In this document: piece by piece, positions 1-11,295 of the stretch
How positions within the stretch are numbered: the first letter of the stretch is position 1
Layout: every line of letters starts with the position of its first letter
Source: Helianthus annuus
Lineage: Eukaryota; Streptophyta; Magnoliopsida; Asterales; Asteraceae
Length of the DNA: 64,000 nt
Direction of reading: 5' to 3'
Assembly (NCBI RefSeq): GCF_002127325.2
Contig: NC_035448.2
Span: 122,989,422 to 123,053,421 of the forward strand
Translations under genes and position numbers: made by a program
Notes under the pieces: generated by a model
Seen by the model: the letters and a program-made list of their open reading frames with translations, nothing else
Told to the model about the DNA's origin: nothing
Databases searched by the model: none

Positions 1-2
1 CG

Positions 3-863
3 GATGGTCAAAGCGAGCGCACCATCCAGACACTCGAAGATATGCTTCGGGCATGCGTACTCGACTTTGGAAAAGGATGGGAAAAGCACCTACCGTTGAT
101 AGAATTCTCCTACAACAACAGCTACCATTCAAGTATTAAGGCAGCTCCGTTCGAAGCACTGTACGGATGGAAATGTCGTTCACCTCTCTGTTGGCATGAG
201 GTGGGGGATAGTCAGATCACAGGACCTGAGTTTGTTCTTGAAGCATCAGAAAGCATCGTGCAGATCAGAAACCGTATGGCCGCAGCTCGCGATCGTCAGA
301 AAAGCTACGCTGACAAGCGTAGTAAACCGCTGGAATTCGAAGTTAATGACCGCGTTATGTTAAAGGTTTCACCCTGGAAGGGTGTGGTGCGTTTTGGGAA
401 ACGCGGCAAACTAAACCCTCGTTATGTAGGACCATTCAAAATTTTAGAACGGATTGGAAAGGTGGCCTACAGGTTGGAATTACCTGCTGAGTTAGGTAAT
501 GTCCATGATGTATTTCACGTTTCGCAGCTAAAGAAGTGTTTGGTTGATGAAACACTGGTAGTACCATTTCAAGAGTTGAAGATAGACGACAAATTGCAGT
601 TTGTCGAAGAACCTATTGAAATTATGGATCGGGAAGTTAAAGTTCGTAAGCACAGCCGCATACCGATTGTGAGAGTTCGTTGGAACTCAAAACGGGGTCC
701 AGAGTTCACGTGGGAACGCGAGGACCAGATGAAACTTAAGTATCCACATTTGTTCCCCACAGATCAGGCAGAACCTAGCAAACTTAATGTTGATGCAACT
801 AGTGAATTTCGGGACGAAATTCCCATTCAAGTGGGGGATGATGTGACACCCCAGGAAAACTAG
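3..863 (+). CDS. Integrase C-terminal part of chromovirus polyprotein (5' truncated)
   Basis: The frame is open from the window edge, so the true start is upstream. It begins in the last catalytic stretch of integrase ([17 protein letters not shown], which holds the DDE glutamate). The GPF/GPY-type module follows ([31 protein letters not shown]), then a chromodomain-like tail with [19 protein letters not shown]. No internal stop is seen in 287 codons. The C-terminus is odd: it reads on through a pre-PPT hairpin copy (FRDEIPI) and a first PPT-like tract, where relatives have stopped. The 41615 and nested elements both stop at this hairpin. Role: binding and insertion of element cDNA in the nucleus. 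Confidence 0.85.
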   Translation, partial: DGQSERTIQTLEDMLRACVLDFGKGWEKHLPLIEFSYNNSYHSSIKAAPFEALYGWKCRSPLCWHEVGDSQITGPEFVLEASESIVQIRNRMAAARDRQKSYADKRSKPLEFEVNDRVMLKVSPWKGVVRFGKRGKLNPRYVGPFKILERIGKVAYRLELPAELGNVHDVFHVSQLKKCLVDETLVVPFQELKIDDKLQFVEEPIEIMDREVKVRKHSRIPIVRVRWNSKRGPEFTWEREDQMKLKYPHLFPTDQAEPSKLNVDATSEFRDEIPIQVGDDVTPQEN

Positions 864-934
864 TGAACAATATAGCTTACGTTAGTGAGTGCGTACCAAA
901 TTTCGGGACGAAATTTCCTTTTAGTTGGGGATAC
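804..934 (+). promoter_or_regulatory. Duplicated pre-PPT hairpin plus PPT
   Basis: The 17-nt palindrome AATTTCG-GGA-CGAAATT occurs twice, near 804 and near 899. Each copy is followed by a purine-rich tract and a TGTGAC sequence: GTGGGGGATGA then TGTGACACC near 843, and TTAGTTGGGGATAC then TGTGACAAC at 935. The second is the functional PPT/LTR junction because it matches the solo LTR's terminus. The first looks like a duplicated relic of the same junction. Confidence 0.6.
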
Positions 935-2140
935 TGTGACAACTCGTAATTTAAACCCACTTTGTGTAAAGTTACGTGCTCACGTGAACTATGATTGGTT
1001 GACTGTTATGGTTATTTTATGTGAATGTTATGTGTATTTTATGTAAATGTATACTCATACAAGTGACCCGATCGCACAAGACTCTTGAACGCACAAGGCC
1101 ATTTGGGCCGTATTACTTGCACTCGGATCCAAAGGGCAGCCCGAGAGTGGGTCGGCCCATTCCCCCCCTAAATCGATAAACACATGGGATGTGGTAACCA
1201 TCTCATATTTTACAAAAACACACAAGTCACAAAAACCCTAGCTCCCCTTTCTCTCTCTCGAACTCGAAGGCAGCCAAACACCCATCTGTTCGAAGCTTTC
1301 TTGATTCGGATTATTCTTGTTCGAAGCTTGTTAACCGGTTAGTGCCTTATGATATGTGTTTACAAATGATGGATGATTATGTGTTTCGATTTCATGATTG
1401 TTGTTTAATGATAATACTCTTGTTAACATGGTGAACTATGATGCTAGTTATTAGTGTTCTTGATAATCGGTCACAATTGTATGATGATATAAAATCCATG
1501 TGAATCGGTTTTGATATGGATGTTAACCCGTATATGTGTTCCTGACCGAATGATGTTATTGTTGTTAGGATCTTGAACCATGTTATTAAATATGCTAGAT
1601 GTTCTTGTTGAAATTATTTAGGGTTCATATGAATCAAATGTTGAAAACTCTTGTTTGATCGGCTAAGGGAATGGTGATAACCTAAATTGTGTTAATTGAT
1701 ATCTTATGTTTGGAAACTGTGAATGATTGTAACCGAACCAGCATAATTTCGGGATTGATTAACGGACCGCACAAGATCAGGTCATGAAAGACCTGATCTG
1801 ATCGCACAAGTCGGGCGCACAATATAATAGGTCTTGCATGATCGCACAACATGGTTGTGGATCGCACAAGCCGGTGCCGATCGCACAACATGTTGGGCCA
1901 CACACACATATGATAATGTTAGCAAACTGTTGGGCCGGACAGCCCAAGTGTCCACTCGCACAAGCTTGTCCAGTCGCACAAGATGAACTGGACCGCACAA
2001 GTTGTAATGTTGTTATGCTGATGGGCCGAACAAGCCCAAACTGCCAATCGCACAACCACTCCGATCGCACAAGTAGTATTGGATCGCACAAGTTAAATCA
2101 TGTCTATTCTATTGGGCCGATAAGCTTATTGGACTATTTA
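935..2140 (+). repeat. 3' LTR of left chromovirus, first part
   Basis: This is the upstream half of the 3' LTR, from TGTGACAACTCG to the ATTTA duplication (2136-2140) of the nested element. It has no gene. It holds repeated GATCGCACAAG-type words (from 1070, and densely 1766-2100). A leader-like stretch with a CCCTAG core and a CT-rich run at 1230-1262 probably lies near the transcription start. I could not find a convincing TATA box. Small open frames here come from the repeated word and are not genes. Confidence 0.8.
1766..2100 (+). repeat. Cluster of GATCGCACAAG-type short repeats
   Basis: The core CGCACAAG, usually with GAT in front, recurs roughly fifteen times at irregular spacing. Isolated copies lie at 1070-1105 and, beyond the nested insert, at 15285-15325. 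The reverse complement CTTGTGCGAT recurs in the solo LTR at 50730-51060 and 51800-51845. Irregular spacing and varied flanks argue against a simple tandem satellite. Confidence 0.75.
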
Positions 2141-2533
2141 TGTCACACCCCTTTCTGCGGCGGAAGCACGAGGTGTGATCATGAAAGGTTCTCATTGCAT
2201 ACGAAAGGTAAACATACTATATGCTCGAAAATAACTTCAAATTTCCATAATTTGAAATCATAGGTTAGCGTTTACATCGCGAGTTAACATAAAACATTGT
2301 CTTAAAAGGTTTACACTTTATTTAAAGACAAACACAAGCGACATCCACGAGCATAAGAGAGACCACGCGCACATCCATCCTAGTTACCTGAAATACATGT
2401 GAGTTTTGGAAAAACGTCAACATAATGTTGGTGTGAATTCATGCCGTTTTGTTTTGCACTTTTATATACTTTGTATGAAAACATATTTTTTGAATAAATC
2501 GAGTTTTCATAAAATCCAGTTTCATGTATACAC

Positions 2534-2635
2534 CACGTACTCATGTATGATTCAAATTTTTCTAGAGTACCCCACGTACTCAAGTATAATCCATGCTTTT
2601 CTTGAGTACCCCACGTACTCAAGTATTCATCAAGT
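2534..2635 (-). repeat. Three 39-bp tandem units with hairpin core
   Basis: CACGTAC recurs at 2534, 2573 and 2612, a constant 39-bp period. The best unit folds as CTTGAGTAC-CCCAC-GTACTCAAG: nine base pairs around a five-base loop. The same array lies at +9170 in the other LTR (from 11704). Confidence 0.8.
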
Positions 2636-2936
2636 TTTAGAATGGTATGAGTTTTTATGTAAATTAAGTATTCCTGTATGTATCAGGATTGTTAATGGGT
2701 TGCAAAGCCATTAACGTGTGACACGACATAGGAAGTCACCAAACCTTAGGCATTTAATTGGTATATTCTGAGACACAAAAGCACTACTCGATACTCGCCC
2801 TCATCGAGAGTGTGGCTGCCCGGCACCCGTTAGATCTAACCTTTTGTTCTGCGGTCTAGGTATATTGTTGATTAATGGTGCTTCTGTACCCTATTCGTGA
2901 CACGATTCCTCGCATCATTTTTCATAGCGCATCCTA

Positions 2937-3149
2937 CTTGGTACTCTTTCTCACCAAGCGCGCTTCTCATAGTCCTATTTCACAACACACTTGGTACTCG
3001 TTCTCACCAAGTGCGCTTCTCGTTTTCTTATTTCACAACACACTTGGTACTCGTTCTCACCAAGTGCGCTTCTTGTATTCTTATATCGCAAAACACTTGG
3101 TACTCGTTCTCACCAAGTGTGCTTTTTATTATCATACCATTTGTTAAAC
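2937..3149 (-). repeat. Four 53-bp tandem units, each a hairpin
   Basis: CTTGGTACT starts at 2937, 2990, 3043 and 3096, exactly 53 bp apart. Each unit can pair CACTTGGT with ACCAAGTG over a 10-base loop. Copies differ mostly outside the stem. The duplicate array is at 12107-12319 in the 5' LTR. Confidence 0.85.
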
Positions 3150-6052
3150 ATAAAAATATCTGTAACATGTATTTCACCCCCGAAGTTATAAAACTGAAAA
3201 CAGTTAAGAGAAAAGGGGGAGCATGAACTCACAACTTTGCGTTCCTGTGCGTCGTAAACTTCACCGGGTTTGCTTATTTAACGTCGTAACCTATACGCGT
3301 TTTCTTAACGTTAGTCACTAGACTTGCGTCGCACAAGTTCAGTCACTCACTTTTGTATTCGTATTGTCGTGTTAAAAATATTTCATATTTTTAACTAAGT
3401 ATCTTACTTATATTATTTTTCGCAAATTAATATAAGTATCTTGTGTTTTGCACTTTGCACCCGAATTATGTGTCTTGTATATTGTATGTGTATTTTCATG
3501 TTTATACTCCTCATGAGTATTTAGTGTATTTTTACGTCTTAATACGCTAGTACGTATAACACATACTATATACACTTAGCACAAAAGTTGGTGATAAAAT
3601 AATATATATTTTTTTCTCAAAAATATACATACATATATCCATTTTTATTCTTGAAGAAATCCTCATTTCTTATCACCAAAAATTAGGGAAACCTTGGTAA
3701 TACTCTTAAATACATTTTTAGTGAATGAGTTCCTCAAAAACTTATATTTTTCTAAGTGTCAAAATTTATAAAAATTTTGGCAGAGTTTCCCCTAAAAATG
3801 GAGGTTTCCCATGTTTTCAAAACATGTGTTTATTTTCTTTTAAATCGTCCACAATCAACATCAACAATTATCAACAATAATCATCAACAACATTCACTAA
3901 TTACTCCATTTCATGAACTTGAATATTTACAAAAATTGTGTAGTAGCTTACTAGCACATTTAGTAAGTCTTGTTATCTTTAAAAATAAGTTTAGTTTCTT
4001 AAAAACCTTATTTTTAAAGAATATAAAGTTTCACAACTTCTAGTTGGTTTTTATGAAAATTATTTCTTTGTTAAAACTTTTGTTACACAAATGTCCATAC
4101 ACTTGTTTGTTCACAAAAATCACTTTTGTTTATGTAAGATCCGGTTTAGAACATGTGGTTTCTTTTGACGCTTGGTCCTTTGAAAATACCACTTGTAGAT
4201 CCGTAGATCTACTAGTTTACAACACTATTTCATAGGAAACATTGATTTTACACAAGTTCATGCTTAGTAAGTAGTAGTGTTCATCATTTAACCCTTTACA
4301 TACTTAAACATACTTTATGTCATGTTTCATGGATATGACTAATCCGGGTTAGATGATGATCCGAGTTACTACTAACATAGATCGGCACCAAATAATCACA
4401 ACACAACAAGTCTTACAAGTTTTACACAACTTCATAGCTTTTATCCAAAACATTTAACACTTTTGAAAACTTTTATCATGTCATCTTTTAAGTTCATGAG
4501 TTTTAACCGACAAAGTTTATTTTAACCACTTTAGAATAGATCAAGAGGGTGATTAGGAATACTTACTACTAGCACAAGGCTAGGGAAGTTCAAGAGATCA
4601 AATGAAGTGGATAAAAGCAAACGAAGAAGGTTCTTCAAGATCTACAAGCTCCACACTTCGTTAGACACCTTCTTGCATCTTATGTAAAGCTTGGGATGGT
4701 TGAACAATTGACAAAGATGGTGGTGGTTTGGGTGGTGGCTCACGGCCGTAGAGGGAGAGAGAGGAAGGGAGTGAGTGGTGAAGTGAAGATGGTGGTGAGA
4801 TCTTGTGTACTTATAATATTTGCAAGATCTTCCAAAATATCTATTGAAATCTTACAAGATCTAGTTAATATCTAAATAAATCAAAGTGGATCCAAGGAGA
4901 TTGTGTAAGATCATACAAGATCATCCAATTTAGGCATGTGGGCCGATTTTAAGTTTAGGGGGGAAGGGGTCTAGTTGTAAATTTTAATCATAAGTTATCT
5001 TATAGTACTTTCATGATCTTTCTCCATATCTTTCAAGATCTTTATAAATCTTATAGAATCCAAGAAATATCACATAATATCTAAATAAATCTTGGCAAGA
5101 TATTAAAGGATTTAGCTAGATCTTACAATATCCTAGAGTATCTTGGTAATAGCTTATGAAATCAAAAGAAATCCAAGCAAGATCATATTAAATCTATATA
5201 GATCTTACAATATCCAAATAAATCCAAGAAAGATCATAATAAATCTAATGGGATTTTGTAGGATGTTGGCAAATATTTGGTGGGGCCACCCCCTTTATGA
5301 CCGTGAATAATATGGGGGGGGGGGGTAATGTGTAAATTCCAAACTCAAATTTGTAAACAAGTTAGCTTTCATGTGTAACTTTAGGGACTTGTTATGTTAT
5401 TATGTTATAAGGGGTGTTATGGTGTTCGGGGACCATAACTAGTTCAGAAATATTAAAATAATACTTCTAGTATTATTTTGATGTTCCGGGTAATGTCCGG
5501 TTGTTCGGTTAGACACCGATTCGTTTAAGTGTTAAATTACACTTTCTAGTGTCTTTTATGTACCCTTTTTGTATCCTTTCGATGCCCAACACTTAGGGAA
5601 ATATTCCGGATATTAAAACGACACTTCTGCATAATATTCATATGCTTAAATGCTGAATTATTGCTGAATTATACATATTCTGCACTTAAAGTGCGTTTCG
5701 GGTGCTTTTTAGTGCTTAATTTTGCTTTCGCAATGTATATATATTAAACCCTTATATGTATCCTTGGGTTTTAATGTATTCTTGTCGTAGAACCTACACC
5801 TAGGCCTCCATTCTAATGTCTGACTGCTTTCTGCAGTTCTGTTGACACATCGTGTCTTACCGGTGAGTTTACTTAGTATTTTTGACGCAACGCTCTTGTT
5901 TATGCATAAAGCAGTATTCTGTAGTATACAACGTGCATGAATTCACTTGCTTAACATCAAATCAGTCAATACTGATATTTAAGCACATAATTGCAGTCAT
6001 TAAATAATGATTAAAGTGTATGGAAATTACCGGTTTTGTGCCAGTTGTCACA

Positions 6053-6087
6053 GTCTCCCCCCGTTAAAAGAATTTCGTCCCGAAATT
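6053..6087 (-). promoter_or_regulatory. PPT and pre-PPT hairpin of nested chromovirus
   Basis: On the minus strand this reads the palindrome AATTTCG-GGA-CGAAATT (6087-6071), then AACGGGGGGAGAC (6065-6053), then the LTR. The purine run is the plus-strand DNA primer. The hairpin overlaps the pol stop codon by one base, the same placement as in the 41615 element. Confidence 0.8.
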
Positions 6088-6815
6088 CAGGATGAACTAA
6101 CCCTCGCAGGAGTCTCTTTGAATAGGTGGGGATACTTTTCCTTGAACTGGTCTTCACGTTCCCATGTATACTCGGGTCCGTGCTTAGAGCTCCAACGTAC
6201 TTTGACAAGTTTCACACTGCTCCTCCTAGTCTTGTTGACTTTCCAGTCAGTAACCTCAACGGGTTGTTCTGTAAATCGGAGGGCTTCATCAATATGCACT
6301 TCATCCATCGGGATGATCACGTTTTCTTGGGTTGGACTCTTCTTCAGGTTGGATACATGAAACGTATCATGTACTCCACTAAGTTCTTCCGGTAACTCCA
6401 GCTTGTACGCCACGGTACCAATTCTTCTCAAGATTCTGAATGGTCCGATGTATCGTGGGTTCAGCTTTCCACGCTTTCCAAATCTGACTACGCCCTTCCA
6501 AGGTGAGACTTTTAACAACACTTTGTCTCCCACTTCGAATTCTACTGATTTTCTTTTCGGATCAGCGTAGCTCTTTTGTCGATCTCGAGCCGCCTTAATG
6601 CGCTCTCGGATCTGCGCGATCTTGTCGGTTGTCTCTTGAACAAGTTCAGGACCAACCATACGTTTATCTCCGGCATCTGCCCAACATAAGGGCGATCGGC
6701 ACTTGCGGCCATACAGAGCTTCGAACGGCGCGGCCTTTATGCTTGTATGATAACTGTTATTGTAGGAAAACTCAACTAATGGTAGGTGAGTATCCCAGCT
6801 GCCGCCTAGATCCAT
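6087..6815 (-). pseudogene. Integrase C-terminal part, cut off by an in-frame TGA
   Basis: This is the last 242 codons of the nested element's polyprotein, in the same frame as 6819-10423 but separated by TGA at 6816-6818. The left chromovirus has a cysteine at the matching position (LRACVLD), so one base change explains the stop. It carries [21 protein letters not shown], the GPF/GPY-type module ([26 protein letters not shown]) and a chromodomain-like end ([17 protein letters not shown]). Without readthrough the integrase lacks this tail, so this copy probably cannot integrate without help from another element. Confidence 0.85.
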
Positions 6816-6818
6816 GAC

Positions 6819-9800
6819 TCATGCGCGAAGCATATCTTCTAACGTTTGTATAGTCCGTTCGCTCTGGCCGTCTGTTTGCGGATGGAATGCCGTGCTTAGA
6901 TCTAACTGAGATCCAAAGGCTTCCTGAAATGATTGCCAGATTCTTGAGACAAAGCGTCCATCTCTGTCTGAAATGATTGAGATAGGCACTCCATGACGTG
7001 CCACAATTTCTCTTAAGTATATTTCTGCAAGCTTTCCAGTGCTATCCTTCTCACGGATTGGTAGGAAATGCGCAGACTTCGTCAACCGATCAATTATTAC
7101 CCATATCATGTCGTGCCCTCTCGGGGTCCTGGGTAATTTCGTTATGAAGTCCATCGAGATTTGTTCCCACTTCCACACAGGAATCTCTGGTTGTTGTAGT
7201 AGACCGGGCGGTTTTTGATATTCGGCCTTAACCTTAGCACAGGTTAGGCATTTTCCAACATAGACAGCAACATCGCTTTTGAGTCTCGGCCACCAATAGT
7301 ACTCTTTCAAGTCTTGATACATCTTGTCCGATCCTGGATGGATCGAATATCTCGATTTGTGGGCTTCATTAAGGATGACTTCTCGTATGCCACCATAGAG
7401 TGGAACCCAAATACGCTTCTTGAAGTATAAGGCTCCTTCTTCATTTGGCGCCATGTACTTCAATGCACCTCGAAGGTATTCAGCTTTACGGTTTTCTCCT
7501 TTAAGAGCTTCTCGTTGTGCATCACGAATGCGTGCAGTGAGGTTCGTTCGAATGGTCATTTCTAACGCTCGAACTCTTAGGGTCTTAACCCTTTCTTTTC
7601 GACTTAATGCGTCTGCTACAACGTTTGCCTTTCCTGGGTGGTACTTAATCTCACAGTCGTAATCATTTAGCAGCTCGACCCATCGCCGCTGGCGCATATT
7701 CAATTCCTTCTGATTAAATATGTGTTGCAGGCTTTTGTGATCTGTGAAGATTGTGCATCGAGTACCGTATAGATAGTGTCGCCAGATTTTCAAGGCGAAT
7801 ACCACTGCGCCCAGCTCCAGGTCATGAGTGGTATAGTTTCTTTCATGCACCTTCAGTTGCCTTGAAGCGTAAGCGATGACCTTTTGGCGTTGCATGAGCA
7901 CGCATCCCAGTCCTTGTCGCGAGGCATCGCAGTATACCACGAAGTCTTTCGTGCCTTCGGGTAGTGACAATATTGGTGCATCGCATAGTTTGCTTTTGAG
8001 TAGCTGAAAAGCTTCCTCTTGTTTAACACCCCAGTCATACTTCTTGTCTTTCTGCGTAAGAGCAGTTAGCGGCTGAGCTATTTTCGAGAAATTCTCGATG
8101 AATCGCCTATAGTAGCCCGCTAAGCCCAAAAATTGCCGAACTTCAGTCGGGGTTTTGGGAGCTTCCCAATTCTTTATTGCTTCAATCTTGGAAGGGTCTA
8201 CATGAATGCCCTTCTCATTCACAACGTGACCAAGAAATTGTACTTCGCGAATCCAGAATTCGCATTTTGAGAACTTTGCAAATAGTTTCTCTTTCTTCAG
8301 TAGCTCTAGAATGGTCCTGAGGTGTTGCTCATGCTCTTCCTTCGTTCGAGAGTAGATCAGGATATCGTCGATAAATACAATCACGAATTTATCAAGATAT
8401 GGTTTGCATACGCGGTTCATCAGATCCATAAAGACCGCTGGTGCATTCGTCAGCCCGAATGGCATCACAAGAAACTCGTAATGCCCATAGCGTGTTCTGA
8501 ATGCAGTCTTTGGTACGCTTTCCTCTTGGATTCTCAGCTGGTGGTATCCAGACCGAAGGTCGATCTTGGAATAATAGCTTGACCCTTGTAACTGGTCAAA
8601 CAAGTCGTCAATCCTCGGTAGTGGGTACCGATTCTTGATCGTTAGCTTGTTCAGTTCCCTGTAATCGATACACATCCGCATGGTTCCATCCTTTTTCTTC
8701 ACGAACAAAACTGGAGCTCCCCATGGCAAGAAGCTTGGCCTTATGAATCCTTTATCCAACAACTCCTGAAGTTGTGTAGACAATTCTTGCATTTCGGATG
8801 GCGCAAGTCTATACGGTGCCTTGGCTACAGGAGCAGCTCCCGGAACCAAGTCTATACGGAATTCGACTTGTCGTTGCGGAGGTAGTCCTGGCAGATCCTC
8901 AGGGAACACATCAGGAAATTCCTTCGCCACAGGAATATCTTCGAGTTTCGGTTCCTCAGCCTTCTTATCTATAACGTGTGCTAGGAAGGCAACACATCCT
9001 TTCCTTAAGCACTTCTGTGCCTTCATGCAACTGATGATTCGAAGAGGCGCGTCTCGTTTTTCTCCATGCACGATGAGAGTTTCATCATTCGCCAAAGGGA
9101 TGCGAATGATCTTCTCATGACAAATAACTTCAGCTTTGTTCTTGGACAGCCAGTCCATTCCGACTACCACATCGAAGCTACCCAATTGAATAGGTAAGAG
9201 GTCGATGCTAAACCTTCGCTCACCAAGTTCTAGTGTGCAGTTTCTAACAACTTCGCCTGATTCAACAAGTTTTCCATTGGCTAATTCTATGGAATATGGA
9301 ACTTCTAATCTACTAGATTCTATTCCGAGTATGCGTTTAAATTCCACAGACATGAAGCTATAATCGGCGCCAGTGTCAAATAATATGGATGCATAGTGAT
9401 TGTTAACTAGAAACGTACCGGTGACCACGTTTGGGTCCTCGCGTGCGTCCCTTGCTCCAATCACAAATGCTCGAGCCTGAGCATTGTCTTTCTTTGGGCA
9501 GTCTCTCATGAAATGATCGTTGCTTCCACACTTGAAGCATCCTTGGTTTCGCCCTTTCCCGTTATCATTCCTGTTACCAGCACCGTTTCCATTTTGATTC
9601 TTTCCCTTACTCCAACAGTCTTCTGTTCGATGACCCAATCTACCGCACTTGTCGCACCTTGGAATGCGACAAGCTCCATCATGATGATACTTGCATTTTT
9701 GGCACTTAGGCATGGTGCCTTGGTATCCTTTGGCTGAATTCTTTGCCTCCTTAGAGGGGTTGGTGTCACGTTTCTTGTTGGAACCCTTGTTGTTGCGAGT

Positions 9801-10423
9801 TACTTGATTCAGGTTCGCATGTTTCCTTTTCTTGTCACCGGACGACTCGGCATGCGTCACGGTCTTTTCAGTGGGGTTCAGCGATAATTTCTCCATACGA
9901 ACACAATCTTCAGTAAGGCTGACAGCCAGAGTTACAGCCTCGGTGATTGTTTGGGGTTTAGCTGAAGTTACCATGCCACGAAATTCTGGGGCCAATCCCC
10001 AAATGTAGCGTTCAACGCGCTTGAATTCGGGAGTCACCATGTAAGGAATCACCTTAGACAAATCATGAAACCTCCGAGTATACCCAGTGATGTCAGCTCC
10101 TACCATAGTCAAGTGCCAGAACTCTGTCTCCAACCTTTGGAGTTCGGCGCGAGAGCAATACTTCTCTCTCATCTTCTCCTTCAATTCATCCCAAGTCATG
10201 CCGTGTGCAGCCTCATCGCCCAGCGTTTGAACTTGCAAATTCCACCATGTCAGTGCTTCGTCGACAAACAGCCCAGTAGCAAAAGTGACTTGCTGATCTG
10301 CGGTACACTTGCTCATGCGGATTGTGGCTTCAGTCTTTTCCGTCCAACGCACAAAGGCTACTGCTCCTCCAGTGCCATCGTAGTTCATAGGTTTGCAGTC
10401 GAGGAACTGCTTGAAGGTGCAGC
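6819..10423 (-). CDS. Gag-Pol polyprotein of nested chromovirus, main exon
   Basis: About 1,200 codons are open. An ATG at 10457 exists but lies inside the proposed intron, so I place the exon start at 10423. Residue numbers count from that ATG. The order is: retrotransposon gag domain (about 30-190); zinc knuckles ([14 protein letters not shown] about 268-281, [14 protein letters not shown] about 307-320); aspartic protease (FDTGAD about 361); reverse transcriptase (about 540-745, VFIDDIL near 695); RNase H (YCDAS about 843, TDHKS near 905); integrase HHCC (H at about 1033 and 1040, C at about 1070 and 1073) and the first catalytic residues ([17 protein letters not shown]). All catalytic motifs are present. 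The frame ends at the TGA at 6816-6818. This order (RNase H before integrase) is the Ty3/gypsy layout. Confidence 0.93.
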
Positions 10424-10525
10424 CTGTAATTAACCCAACCAATTCACTTATGAGCAATCGAAGAAATAATGAAACAAAGACCGTTCATAAATTTCTTCAT
10501 GCTTAGTAAATTGTTCTAAGGTTAC
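10424..10525 (-). other. Likely 102-nt intron within gag
   Basis: On the minus strand the donor is CAAG|GTAACC (intron from 10525) and the acceptor is TTAATTACAG|GC (intron ends 10424). A T-rich stretch and a CTCAT branch-like site precede the acceptor. Splicing joins exon 1 to main gag in frame, giving VQ-GCTFKQF, and removes an in-frame TAA. The length is a multiple of three, so unspliced RNA stays in frame but stops. The alternative is simply a nonsense mutation plus a dispensable N-terminus. Confidence 0.55.
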
Positions 10526-10739
10526 CTTGAACTGCGTTTCCACCGGACGAATCTCCATGTCCGTTACGCCTGGCACTGCTTGGCCCTCCACTGTCTTGGG
10601 TACGGTTCGCCTCGTACTGGGCGATAGCAGCAGAGATTCTCTCTTCCAGTAGAGCGTTCAGCTCTTCAGCAGTTTTTGGTAGTGGGGGAGGAGGAGGTTG
10701 ATCATCATTGCGAGCATTCACAGCTTTCCTGGGTGCCAT
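10526..10739 (-). CDS. Gag N-terminal exon of nested chromovirus
   Basis: I chose the ATG at 10739 (MAPRKAVNARND) over the one 15 nt upstream because it has A at -3 and G at +4. The product is a short basic start, a proline run (PPPPPLP), a helical stretch (TAEELNALLEERISAAIAQY) and a low-complexity Gly/Ser/Asn tail. This kind of N-terminus normally precedes the gag core in this lineage. The frame meets a stop 27 nt past the proposed donor, so the exon is useful only if spliced to 10423. Confidence 0.65.
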
Positions 10740-10754
10740 GTTCTGACAGAACAT

Positions 10755-11295
10755 AACACAGCAGGGTTAGGCATTCGTTAGATATCGTCACACTAGACAG
10801 TAGTATCATATATATTTACAGGTATATATACCACATAAGTGACATCAGACAATTATTATTCTAACAGAGTACTCATTAGGCTTGCACTGAGGGAATCTAT
10901 ACGTGACAAGACTTGCTGTGATTTCTGTGCACTGAATTCCATAATTATGTATGCATCCATAATTACGTAACTCCTTGCACAGTCCACACAGTTCGTTTCA
11001 TCCTCGTATTTCTTCCGTCGCTTTTAGGTAAAATTACATACACTCGTGACATTCTACATCTAGTATATGCTAATTATCACACATAATTGCAAGTAATTTC
11101 TAGTCAACGACAAGTGCTATTCAAGTGCACTCTAAGTCTCGTAGTGTCTTTTCTAGACTCATGTAGACAGTTTCAGGCAGTGGATGTCGCGGGACGTTTT
11201 ATGCAATGAAAACTCTTTGAAAAATTGTTTTCGTGATAGGATCCTAGAGATTGTAGACTAGACTCGAGAAGGAATCCTGGTTCACTACAATCGCA
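10755..11295 (-). other. 5' leader of nested chromovirus, no gene seen
   Basis: This is the untranslated stretch between primer-binding site and gag, about 540 bp on the minus strand. I see no ORF or repeat family in it. Packaging or dimerisation signals would be expected here, but I cannot pick one out. Confidence 0.6.

Larger units (their letters stand above)
2141..6052 (-). repeat. 3' LTR of nested chromovirus
   Basis: On the plus strand it runs TGTCACACCC to CAGTTGTCACA, that is TG...CA ends with TGTGACA-type inverted termini. At 3.9 kb it is long for the lineage. It has no gene. It contains two tandem hairpin arrays (2534-2635 and 2937-3149), AT-rich spacer, many AAGATCTT/AATATCTAAATAAATC-like words at 4800-5280, and a poly-G run near 5314. 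Small open frames inside it are shadows of the tandem repeats. Confidence 0.93.

Noticed and set aside
1777..2263. Cys/Arg-rich open frames on both strands
   Set aside because: Product of the GATCGCACAAG word repeats.
2937..3149. CRISPR-like regular repeat
   Set aside because: Units are contiguous 53-bp tandem copies without unique spacers, in a plant LTR.
2875..3226. Overlapping open frames of 66-109 codons, repeated at 12045-12396
   Set aside because: They are three frames through the same 53-bp tandem repeats in an LTR; no conserved protein pattern.
5303..5325. Poly-G length difference between LTRs as a dating signal
   Set aside because: Homopolymer runs slip and are error-prone in sequencing, so I ignored it when judging age.
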